A stretch of DNA of 64,000 nt from Protopterus annectens. Lineage: Eukaryota > Chordata > Ceratodontiformes > Protopteridae. The notes beneath the pieces were generated by a model. The model was given only the letters and a program-made list of their open reading frames with translations, was not told the origin of the DNA and did not search any database. The stretch is from assembly GCF_019279795.1 (NCBI RefSeq), contig NC_056732.1, positions 176,422,825-176,486,824 on the forward strand, written 5' to 3'. This document shows, in pieces, positions 54,635-64,000 of this stretch (the first letter of the stretch is position 1; each line of letters opens with the position of its first letter). The position numbers were made by a program, and so were the translations under genes.

Positions 54635-54709
<75 letters not shown>
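54635..54709. repeat. (CA)n microsatellite
   Basis: About 37 CA units, inside the hAT element. Confidence 0.97.
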
Positions 54710-54711
<2 letters not shown>

Positions 54712-54759
54712 CTGCAGCAGCAGCCCGATGATTTTCCTACCTGCCTCATTAACAGCACG

Positions 54760-54995
54760 CAGGCTTTATGGGTCTCCCCGCGAGACGTGAGGAGGCTGGA
54801 GCCTCCAGCCTGCGGGTGATGCAGTCCGGTGTTCTTCCAGTCTGTGCGGTTGTCACCGCACAGACCTCTAGGCTGGCAGGGCGGAGTTCCCTGACTTCCA
54901 TATCTGGACTGCCTAACAGGGCAGTCTGGAGTTCAGGGAAGCACGCATGCGTGGCATTCTGGACTGCATAACACAGCAGTAAGGAACTAAGCACG
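54760..54995. repeat. GC-rich hairpin block in hAT element
   Basis: Several perfect or near-perfect short palindromes in a row: ctggaggctccag-like (54793-54809), tgtgcggttgtcaccgcaca (54843-54862), gactgcctaacagggcagtc (54908-54927) and cacgcatgcgtg (54941-54952). CpG density is far above the surroundings. It may be the subterminal transposase-binding region or a nested foldback element; no flanking duplication was identified. Confidence 0.7.
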
Positions 54996-55132
54996 CATGT
55001 GTTGGGTTCGTAAAATTAATTTTAAGTTTTATATTTTATTTTCTACAGTTTTATATTTTATTTTCTACAGTCAGTGGGGGAATTTAGGTGGGGGGCTGTA
55101 GTCCTGCAGTCCTATAGCACGGGCCGCCCCTG

Positions 55133-55870
55133 TAGAGCTGTGATTAGTAAGCTCAATGAACAATTTATGCCAAAAAGAAATATTATATATGAAGGGGTAT
55201 GCTTCCAGAGATGTGAACAAGTCAGAGGTAAATGTGCTGAAGCTTTTGTAAGGTATTCATATCAACTGGCTAAAAATGTAGGTTAAATGGCATGGAAGAT
55301 GAGCAAATCAGAGACATAATTGTTATAGGGCTGGCTGATGTAGAAGTACTTCAAAAGTTTCAGCTTGAAGTAAATCTTCTAACTTTAGAAAAAGCCATTC
55401 AAATTGCCAAAGGAACAGAACTGGTAAAGAAGCAAAATGCTAATTTAAACATGGCAAAGGCAAGTTTAAAAATAAAGAAAGTTCTAGTCAAAGTAAGCAT
55501 TTAAATGAGAAACAGATTAAATGTAAACCTGGCAACTACACAATGTATAATCATTAACATGCTGAATCAGAGCAATGTGCAGCACAAAGCAGAAGGTGAA
55601 AGACTGGGGCATTTTGTTGTAGTTTGTAAGACAAAGTGTGTTAACAAAACTGCTTCTGAGAGTAAAACTGAAAACGATGTCCAGAAAGCATTTTTCCTGG
55701 GTTCAGTCACTACTGTGTCTGATACTGAAGCAGACTGCAAGTGAAACTTCCTATTCTTGGAACTCAAGTGAGTTTCAAAACTGATAAAAGGGATGATGTT
55801 ACTTTGATTCCATATGGTACCAAACAGAAGTCTCTTGATTAATCCACAACTGCATGCAGCAGAAACTGAA
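55133..55870 (+). pseudogene. Ty3/gypsy gag C-terminal part and protease relic
   Basis: Continues gag in frame after the hAT element: VISKLNEQFMPKRNIIYEGV, CAEAFVRYSYQLAKNVG, then EDEQIRDIIVIGLADVEV and LTLEKAIQIAKGTEL (55292-55430). A damaged zinc knuckle ends GHFVVVCKTK (55610). After FFLGSVTTVSDT a protease-like stretch, VSFKTDKRDDVTLIP (about 55770-55815), follows, with the active-site triplet D-T-G changed to D-K-R. No RT is seen downstream. Multiple stops and frameshifts; inactive. Confidence 0.8.
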
Positions 55871-56459
55871 ATTTGTAGTCCTCTTAAGTAAATTCAAGTG
55901 CACTGGTAAATTAATAGCTATGGCTGAGTGAAAGGGCCATACGTTTGACTTCTGTGCTTATGTTTTGAATGGTGTGTACATAAACTGCTCAGCTTTGCAG
56001 GACTAATGTATATTTGTGAGATGCAAGTTATTATACTTTATTGTGGCTAGTCTGAGTGAAACATTACTTTGGCCATTTTGTCTCACAAAAACACATCTGA
56101 GGTATGCACAGTTAGCAGAGGCTATCAGTGAATACAGACTGACCCTACTGTCATTTGCTCAAGTTAAATAGTCATTGTTCTGGCATTGCAAAACTAATAT
56201 GCATTTGTGTGAAGCCAGCTGGAATAGTGAACTGAGGCTATTTTCAACACTTGCAGATATCTGAGGTGTGCACAGTCATTTTGTAATTGATGGGTATGGA
56301 GACTGACTGTGGATAAAAATAACTATGTGATGGGGTCTGGGGTGCATTTAAAAGCAACAGGTTAACAATAATTTCTTTCAGTTTCTATCATAGTCGAATA
56401 TGAGCATTATACACAATATGTAGCTTTTTGTGGCAGTCTGTGCAAGATGTTTGTGGTAG
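55871..56459. other. Unassigned DNA with a diverged tandem duplication
   Basis: About 55985-56155 and 56170-56330 share gcaggactaatgtatatttg / gcaaaactaatatgcatttg and catctgaggtatgcacagt / atatctgaggtgtgcacagt, then gagactgactg-like ends: two old tandem copies of about 185 bp. No coding sense. Confidence 0.6.
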
Positions 56460-56630
56460 TAATGGATCACTAACACAGTGACATAGCAAGCAGCATTGCT
56501 ATCTCACAGCACTTGGTCACTGATTGAGATTTTGGCAGTGACTCCTTCTGGGTGAAGTCTGCATGTGACACCTATCCTTATGTTGGTTTTATCCAGGTGC
56601 TCTTGTTTCCTTCCACAGATCTTCTGTTGT
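56460..56630 (+). mobile_element. V-SINE/DANA-like SINE fragment
   Basis: cattgctatctcacagcac, then gggtgaagtctgcatgtgac and ccaggtgctcttgtttcctt follow the order of the DANA/V-SINE body (cctcacagca...gtggagtttgcatgttc...gggtgctctggtttcct). Box B is too eroded to call. It sits immediately 5' of the LINE fragment. Confidence 0.5.
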
Positions 56631-56689
56631 ATAATGTGGGCTTTCACTTTTACCGTGAACAGCAGAGGAATATACTGAAAGTAATTCAT

Positions 56690-58068
56690 GATCTGCAAGG
56701 CCATGGAACGTATTATCATGGAACTTATAAACAAAGACATTGGCAACTTTCAAACACTGGACCCCACACAGTTTGGGTTTGTGAAGGGCTGATCTTGTCT
56801 CCTGAACCTGACTTGACTTCTTCGAATCAGTCCCCAGAGCTGTGGACAAGGGTAAGGTGGTCCACACAGCCTATCTGGACCTCGCCAAGGCCTTCGACAC
56901 CATCCCCCACTCTGGAATCATAGATAAACTTACTAAGCTGGGCATTAATCCCTACATCACTTGATGGGTTGCCAACTGGCTTACTGACAAAACTCACACT
57001 GTAAAAGTAGCCGACTCCAAATCCAGCTCCAGACAAGTAACAAGTGGAGTACCTCAGGGTTCAGTCCTGGAACTGCTCTTGTTTGGTATCTACTTCTCTG
57101 AAGTGCAGGCCAACACTAAGGGACTCTGGCTAACAAAGTTTGCAGATGACTGCAAACTGGGAGCCATTACTGAATCCCCAAATGATGTGGATATCCTACA
57201 AAAGGGCCTTACAGAAACAGATGCTTGGTGCCAGAGCCATGGGCTCAAGCTCAATGCCAAGAAATGTATAGTTATCCCCTTTGGGAAAAAAACATGTACC
57301 CATGAATTACCACATAGGTGGCAGTACACTAAACACTGAAAGTGTGATAAGAGACTTAGGAACACAGGTGGACAGTGGTCTCACCTTCGATAACCACATC
57401 ACCACAACAGTCAGAAAATCCTTGTATGTGACACACCTCATCACTAAGGGATTTTCATTCAGAAAAAAGGAGGTCATTGTCCCACTGTACTCATCCCCTA
57501 TTTAGACCCATTATAGAATACAATGCCCCATTTGGTATGTACCTCTCAAGACATCTGCAACAACTGGAAAGGCCGCAGATATACCTCACTAAAAGAATCA
57601 TAGGCCTAAAGCAGATGCCCTATGCTGACTGTCTAAAAAACTCCACCTATACTCTGTCACATATCGCCTACTCAGAGGCGATCTCTGCTTAACATACAAG
57701 GCCATGTCAAACCCAGAGCTGTTGGACATGCTACACTTAAAGAAATCCTAATCCCTCAGAGACACATGCTCCAGGGATCTAAACCTTGTCATCAAAATGA
57801 ACAAAACATGCTGTAGGGATAGGTTCCTGACCCAGAGACTCCCTAGACTCTGGAATAGACTGCCCATACATGTCAAGCAGAGCGCCTCTTTGGCCCTCTT
57901 CAAAAGGAACCTTGATGATTGGATGGGAGATAGGAAATTCACCCCAGGGATCACGTCAGTCACCCTGCTAGACAGGGGTCCAGGGAAGTAAATACTGTGG
58001 GAAGAAATAGCCAGGGAATTGTTTTGGCTAGGCATGTATAGCTGATAGCCTAGTACCAACCTATGAAC
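56690..58068 (+). pseudogene. CR1/L2-group LINE (LINE-D), 5'-truncated
   Basis: Third member of the LINE-A/B family: AMERIIMELINKDI, FQTLDPTQFGFVKG (56755), YLDLAKAFDTIPHS (56875, catalytic Asp present), SGVPQGSVLE (57045), LTKFADDCKLGA (57130, FADD intact), LKLNAKKCIVIPFGKK, RDLGTQVDSGLTFDNHITTT, IIEYNAPFGMYLSRHLQQLE, CCRDRFLTQRLPRLWNRLPI and ALFKRNLDDWMGDRKFTPG. The 3' UTR ends ggctaggcatgtatagctga, tagcctagtaccaacctatg aac. Several frameshifts and a stop after FVKG. Confidence 0.9.
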
Positions 58069-61000
58069 CATCTTTTTTGGAGGGGTAGAGTGACAAACAT
58101 TATTCCCAGATATGATTAATATATCCTTCCAAGTGTTTGTCTTCTCATTTTATTGTGAACTACCATTTTGTCAATTATGAACATTAAGTTTTAGAATTTC
58201 TTTCCTTATGCATGATTGTTGTTCTGGCCATGATTGGATGAAAGGCTTGAAAAAAAAACACTAAGATGCATTTCAGAGTATCTAGCATCCTATGGCTTTT
58301 GAGATCCAAGAAGCCATAGGCCCTCATCTTAATTTAATTACTTCCTCCACAATTAATAAAGTATAGTCTTAGCCAGTTAGGGTGTGCTGAAAAGATGAAG
58401 GAAAAAGCTGTAGAATAAGACAAATGGTAAAAAAAACAAGAAAAAAGTAATCGTTCTGGATGGTGTTGGGCCAGGATGGGGGGAAAATAAAGGAGGGGGC
58501 CACTATACAACAGGGGGAACCCTTGGAGTCCTTTTGTCTAAGACTCCATTTCACATAGGACCAGCTGTGTTGATCTCAGTCAAAAATCTGAGGTGTCGAC
58601 CCTGACTATTGGGTACACAGGGTGGTGTGATCTCCTTGATGGAGACTGGGGAGACCACCACTCATGTTTGAAGTTGGAGGAATAGGGCTGCTTGGAGGAA
58701 ATAGGCCTTGCAGAAGTGTGGGGATGTCCTCCAGCAGGCAGTCCCATCATGTCATTCCCCAGTACCTCACCAGGTGATCATGGTTAGGGTCAGGGAGAAA
58801 AGCGAGAAAAACTTTGAACCATCCCTGATGGGTGCCACAATGATGAGCACTCGTGGTGATGTGAATGAATGGCTTGATAGAATGACAATGGCCTGATGGT
58901 CAGGAGACAAAGGGGGTGTGAAAAAAGGAAGAAATCAGAACTGTATATAATCAATAAAGATTATTAGAATGAGTGGGCATTGAGGAAGTCTGGAAACTAA
59001 AATGATTCACTCCATCTGTTGTTTCATCACAGGTTAATATCTTTGAACTGCCATAACATAGCCCCAACACATTCAAATTAGCTCCATCCATTCAGTTACT
59101 TCCTGCAGCCCTACTCCTTGCTTGGAAAGTTGGCTACTTCAGCATCTATTGGAGGGTGTAAATGCCAGCAGAAGGGTCTGTCATCCAGGCAGCCATGAAA
59201 GGTAATAACGTTTCTGTTTCTTTCAAATTCCTAGCACCACCACCACTCCCATGACTGGCATCTATGATCACTTAACCAATGGCTTGTCATGCTTTCCCTG
59301 ATGCATGTGTGCACATCTGCACATGACTTTTAACCCACCACCACCTCCTGCAACATCCAGGTCAGTAGTTAATCCCATGTCACCTGAGTTGGAGTCCAGG
59401 ATTTGTTACTCTACACCACAAAGCCAGCTTGCTGAATGCTTTTTCTGCTCAAGATGATATAAAACGAGATCTTTGTAGGGTTGCACTGCCAGACTGATGG
59501 TCTTTTAGTGGGTAATGAGGGGGATTGTGAGCTTATATATGAATCATAGAGCTGCATTTCATGCAAGATAAAAATAAAGTACAAACATAAACAAGCAGGA
59601 CTAAATATTTGACATTAACACTTACCCTGCTTTTTCTGCTGTCAAGCCCACATTTCACTAACTGATTCTCCACCCATACATACCACTGCAGCTATTTGTG
59701 CAGGGTTGCCAAGCTAGCTGTTGGCCTATCCCTGTAGTCATGAGCAGGGCAGAGATGCCAGCACCAGTTGTGAGAACTGTGGAGTTTTTACATTTTTGTC
59801 ACAGGGCATTACTAAACAGCAAAGTGATACAATGTCAAGAAAGGTCGCAATGCTAAGATTCCATTCTGATTACTCCCCCTGCATTACATACTTCACTGAC
59901 GTGCTGCCATCTTAACTTCACTGGACAGCAGCCCCTCTGTGGCACTCAACAGACTTCCTCAGTGAAGGAAGAAAGATGTTTCCAGAATGAAAAGCCCTCC
60001 ATTTGTCAGTCTTTGAAACTTTTGCAGTCAGTTCCAGCAACTGTTGTGTAACAAGGGCCGGATGAAACTGGCAATATTGTTATGTTAAATGTAGATATTT
60101 TCTATATTTACAGTGAAAATGTTAATTCTCTTTTTGAAAGTATCCCTTACTAAGGTATTCCAAGTTATTTATTTCTAAAGGTAACTGCTACTGGCTGAAA
60201 ATGTACTTATTACAGCAGTTAGCCAACCAGCTTTTCCTTCCTGACAGAAATATCCTTTCTTTGAAATGACTGACTTATTTTATCATAGTGTTATTCTACA
60301 ACTGACAGGTAAGGGCATTAGGAATGATAGCTTTCAAAAAAGGGGATATTTACTTAATTATTTTCTGCATCTTTTTTCCATAGTAAATGTACTTTCTTTT
60401 ATTGACTACAGTATTATTAGAGCTTACTAAAGGTATATAGCTTTTAAATGCAAAGGTTCCCTAACAATCTGTGGAAAAAGGTAGGTAAAACAACAAAATA
60501 GTATGCACCCCACCCCTCTGCCAGCTAAGTATCTAAACACACCCTTCTGTGTCACAGTCTTGGAATGGGGTGGATAGTTTTCAAGAAACTTCCTGAGCTT
60601 GTTTTGTAATTTACTTAAAAGCAGTTTTCTTACTTTTTACTTATATGAGACTATACTTACAAAGATCTGCAGCTCCGCCAGTCACAAGAATATTCTACAG
60701 TCTTTCATCAACATGCTAATCCAAACATTTGTATGTCTACTTCTCCAGCGAATATGTTGTAAAAGCTCATAGATTTCACAGATCATGGTAATGACAGAAT
60801 TTGATTCCCTGTCCTATGGTTACATTTTTTATATTCTTTACACTTCACATGATTAAAGTTTTTATTTTTTATTGGAATCCCACTCTGCATCACAGCCAGT
60901 ACCAGCCTGATGGGATCACTGTCAACTTCTCACATAACTTCTTGCTGGAACGTCTGTTAACGCTGCCACATTCCTTGCCCTTCGTGTTACATGCCCTCTC

Positions 61001-61990
61001 ATTTGCTTAATAGTTCGTGGAGTTGTTTACATTCATCCTGTGCTTCTAGACCTTATCAACTTCTAGACATCTTGCATTTGATTTCAGGAAGTTTTGATAG
61101 CCACCAGGACAGAGGCAGCAATAGCTGGCTACTACTTTGGGCTGGAGAAGAGCCTCTTCTAGACTACCGCCCTGCTGCTACTACAGTGTATTGGAGTAAA
61201 TTACAAGTAGCACCTTTCAACAGAGCCTTCTTTTATTTACAATAAATGTAATTCCATTGATAAACACAATAAAACACAGATTAAGAAGTTTTTCATTTTT
61301 GTCCACAAGATGATTTAAAGTCGTTTAACTGAACAGCAGGTTTGAAATAAAACATGAAAACCCTCACAATAAACCATGCAAGACTAAAATGCATATATAT
61401 AAAATGACTGTAACATAACTGTAACTGTAACTTCTTTGTAGCATTATCTAATACATTATATATAATCTTTCATACTTATGCTTTAATTCTATTAAAAGCT
61501 TGTGTTAATAACCTAAAGAGCAGAACACTATATCCATGTTGCGTTATCCCATAGCAAATATTTCTCTTTCAGTCAGGTGCTATGCCATATAAGATTGCAG
61601 TGTGCAGCTGTCACAGAGCCTCAGAATTCCTGCAAGTCCCACTGATGAAAACAATGTGGTTAAGTGGCAGATATCCTGATTGGACTGGAGGTCTCAGGGA
61701 CTGAAAAAAGTCATGAAGAGAGCTATAGGATACAGAATCTCAAAAATTTATTAGAGAGACGGGCGCAGCTGCTAGAAGGGCTTAGTTATCTAGGAGGTCA
61801 TTACAACCTGTTGATTCCTACTTAATCTTAGCGTGATGAATTATATGGTACCAAGAAAGTCAATACCATTAAGGACATAGAGCCCTAGAAGGATTCAGCG
61901 TCACTAGATCCTGATGTGCACTTTACCTATGACCCAGCCTTACATCCCCTTACTAGATCTGGTGAGCATCCTTCAGTCTATCTTGTAGAT
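58069..61990. other. Unassigned DNA, 3.9 kb
   Basis: No gene, RNA gene or transposon domain recognised on either strand; no frame above 107 codons. Confidence 0.5.
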
Positions 61991-64000
61991 CCTTCAGAAA
62001 ATGGAAAATATGAGGTTTGTTTAAAAAAAGGTTTTAATGCACAATCCACAAACTGCATAAACACATAAACGCACTTGTAGCACCAGCATTTTCATCTCTC
62101 CTCATAAAGACTTCATCAGATGACCTAGAATAAAATTATACCCTTTATATACTCCCTCACATATATGAATAAACCAATCACATTGTATAATAAAACATTA
62201 AAAAAAAATCACTTCCTTTAGGAAAACAGTGTTGTATAAAACCTTAAATTACATAGAGAAATAAACACTTACTTAAAAACATACTATTACATAAATATTT
62301 TAAAATTCATTAAATACTTTAAAATTCATTAAATGCTTTCCTTATAATATAAAAATATAAAATTGTTAATAAAAACAATTTAACTTAATCAGGTGATGTA
62401 GAAAACAACATTATTGTACCTTCCAGTGGCTTTATCAGGAACTGTGTCTTAAATGAAAATTATAGTTTGGCAGATCTCAGTTTTAATAATGGAACAATAG
62501 ATATAAAATCATTTAAATCAGGGGGCTTGATGCTTCCAGCGTTACTTGCCACAAAAGTTCCCTGAACTCTATTCTCTCCTCCCATAATCCACCCCTGATT
62601 TCTTTTGGTATTTGTTCCAAGACTAAAAAAATAAAGTTAGCTTTTAAACAAACTTTTGTGCGTTTATATAAAGCATTGCTCTCCTTTTTGTTCAAAATGT
62701 CATATTTATGTTCATAAATCCTTCTCTTGAGTCTACGTTCGGTTTTACCTACATAGAAAGATCTGCACTCAACACACACAAACCAAGATATACTAACCCC
62801 ATGGCTTCACAATTAAAGTACCCAGGGCTGCATACCCACCTATTCCTAGCCTCAATAAAAAGTTTGTCAGTGTTAGCTATACTTGCACACTGGGAACAAT
62901 GGCCGCATTTGTAAGTCCCCACTCTCCTCCTGTTTCCTGCCTTGATTTTACCACCATGTTCAAGAATGCTTTTCAAAGTAGGTGAGTTCTTGTATACAAA
63001 TTTCAGAGGGCTATTGGGAAGCTTTTCCAAGTCTGAAATGATTACAAACCTTTCCCATTCAGATTTAATATTTCTCTTTGTTGCTCCATTAAGAGCATTG
63101 TACTCAAATACCATAGCTCCATTGTAATTAACATCATGTTCTTCCCCTGCATCGTTGTGCATTATTTCATTCTGTCCTAGAATGGGTCTATATTTGGTAG
63201 ATCTCCCAGCCATTACTTCTACCTCAATCCCCTCTACCAGGTCCAGTGGATAATCCCTTCCAAGAAAAATTATTTTAACAATCCACATTCTTTGTTAAAA
63301 TCATAACTTGAAGTAGTCATTTGGCTACCACGGACATACTGACCCTTAACTATGTACCTTTTGCAATGTGGGGATGTGCACTTCTATAATGAAGAAATGA
63401 GTTACAAAAGGTAGGCTTTCTAAATACCCTGGACTCAAATTTACCGGCTGCCTTATATATTTTTACATCTAAATATTGCAAACAGTCCTTGAATAGTGTG
63501 TAAGTGAATTCAAAAAAATTAGTAGTGTTCTTCATATAAACCAAGTATTCATCAAATAACTCTCTAGTCCCTTTCCAAAAATTACTATGTCATCTAAAAA
63601 CTTCTTATAGACTGTCCAATTAGTAGCAAACTCGGAATTTAATAAATATTTTTCCTCCAACTTAGCTAGAAAAAGGTTGGCATATGTTGGGTATGTTGGG
63701 GCACAAGCTGCCCCCATTGCCACACCTTGTATTTGCTGGTAAAATTCATCTTTGAAAAAAATGAAATTGTATTTTAAAACCAATTCCATTAAACTAATAC
63801 AAACTAGCTTCTCATTGTGGGTTAAATCAGTATCTTCAAATAAAATTTATTCAAATAAATCCTTTCCTTCCCAGTAGGGAATGCTTGAAAATAAATCTTT
63901 TACGTCTATAGTAATTAAGGTTAATTCATCATGAAACAATTCTGGGGTAATTTCCTTCAAAAACTCCCAAGAATCCTTTAAAATGGCCTTTCTTTTAACC
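61991..64000 (-). pseudogene. PLE-3: Neptune-like Penelope element, running off the right edge
   Basis: Minus strand. From the window edge: RT palm MELVLKYNFIFFKDEFYQQI, QGVAMGAACAPTYPTYANLF (63700-63730, with PTY repeated by a 9-base duplication), VYKKFLDDIVIFGKGL (63600, catalytic LDD intact) and LFKDCLQYLDVKIYKA (63480). Frame changes follow, then the linker KNSPTLKSILEHGGKIK, Cys motif TYKCGHCSQC (62905), the GIY-YIG core GLVYLGLCV with FYVGKTERRLKRRIYEHKYD (62750-62700) and WEERIEFRELLWQVTLEAS. The 3' UTR is A+T-rich and leads to a hammerhead-like motif (62075-62125). The 5' part lies outside the window. Confidence 0.88.
62075..62125 (-). ncRNA. Hammerhead-like motif, PLE-3 terminus
   Basis: Minus strand CUGAUGA (62119-62113) is intact, preceded by a possible stem I strand GGUCAU and followed by AGUCU...AGAGAU as a weak stem II and GAAA. 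Stem III cannot be drawn convincingly. Same position relative to the endonuclease as in PLE-2. Confidence 0.55.

Larger units (their letters stand above)
51799..55132. mobile_element. Non-autonomous hAT element, 3.3 kb
   Basis: Flanked by a perfect 8-bp duplication tagagctg (51791-51798 and 55133-55140). Inverted ends are cagtggcggctggtg on the left and the complement of cacgggccgcccctg on the right (12 of 15 match). 3334 bp with no recognisable transposase. The interior holds two (CA)n microsatellites and a GC-rich hairpin block near the right end (54760-54990). TSD length and CAGxG-type ends assign it to hAT. Confidence 0.9.

Noticed and set aside
54513..54819. Frames reading through (CA)n as Cys-Val or Thr-His repeats
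   Set aside because: Microsatellite translation artefacts.
54760..54995. CpG island promoter of a host gene
   Set aside because: It lies inside a bounded hAT element, and no exon is visible nearby.

Overview
The window is vertebrate-type nuclear DNA made almost entirely of transposable elements. I found no host protein-coding exon, no functional tRNA or rRNA gene, and nothing prokaryotic. The mix is: Penelope-like elements (PLEs) with GIY-YIG endonuclease and hammerhead ribozymes, RTE-, CR1/L2- and L1-type LINEs, tRNA-derived SINEs, a Ty3/gypsy relic, hAT-like DNA elements and foldback MITEs. This suits a repeat-rich fish or amphibian genome (ray-finned fish, lungfish, caecilian or salamander) and argues against a mammal or bird. 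I cannot name the species.

Layout. 1-13180: mostly unassigned A+T-rich DNA holding a 34-bp tandem repeat, a foldback MITE (1943-2212), a 5'-truncated RTE LINE on the minus strand (2427-3487) and a decayed PLE terminus (9345-9560). 13181-22717: a tandem duplication of about 4.8 kb. Each unit carries a minus-strand PLE endonuclease fragment, two foldback MITEs, a hAT-type MITE, a tRNA-SINE and the 5' part of an L1. The second L1 copy runs on to 27618 as a full-length but dead element with a 13-bp target-site duplication (TSD). Copy 1 alone has gained a fragment with a well-formed hammerhead ribozyme. Copy 2 alone has gained a 38-bp-arm palindrome.

28085-41740 is one RTE LINE of about 3.2 kb split by four insertions: a CR1/L2 LINE, a hAT MITE (8-bp TSD), a 5.8-kb PLE (14-bp TSD) and a second CR1/L2-type LINE. 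The PLE is itself split by a third CR1/L2 LINE. The PLE has inverted terminal repeats, each with a hammerhead, pointing outward from the ORF.

42060-64000: a minus-strand PLE with a nearly intact reverse transcriptase (RT) and endonuclease (EN) and a textbook type I hammerhead; a Penelope/Poseidon-like EN fragment; a tandem dimer of about 397-bp units, each with a hammerhead (46318-47145), resembling metazoan retrozymes; LINE and SINE fragments; a MITE with an 8-bp TSD (48326-48610); a Ty3/gypsy 5' LTR plus gag-protease relic cut by a 3.3-kb hAT element (51799-55132, 8-bp TSD) whose removal restores the gag frame; another CR1/L2 LINE (56690-58068); and a PLE running off the right edge.

How the parts fit: both SINE types end in tails resembling LINEs in this same window, which points to parasite-partner pairs. 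The hammerheads are most simply read as processing or replication ribozymes of PLEs and of a small non-autonomous circular-RNA-type element. All homology calls come from reading motifs by eye; no database search was possible.
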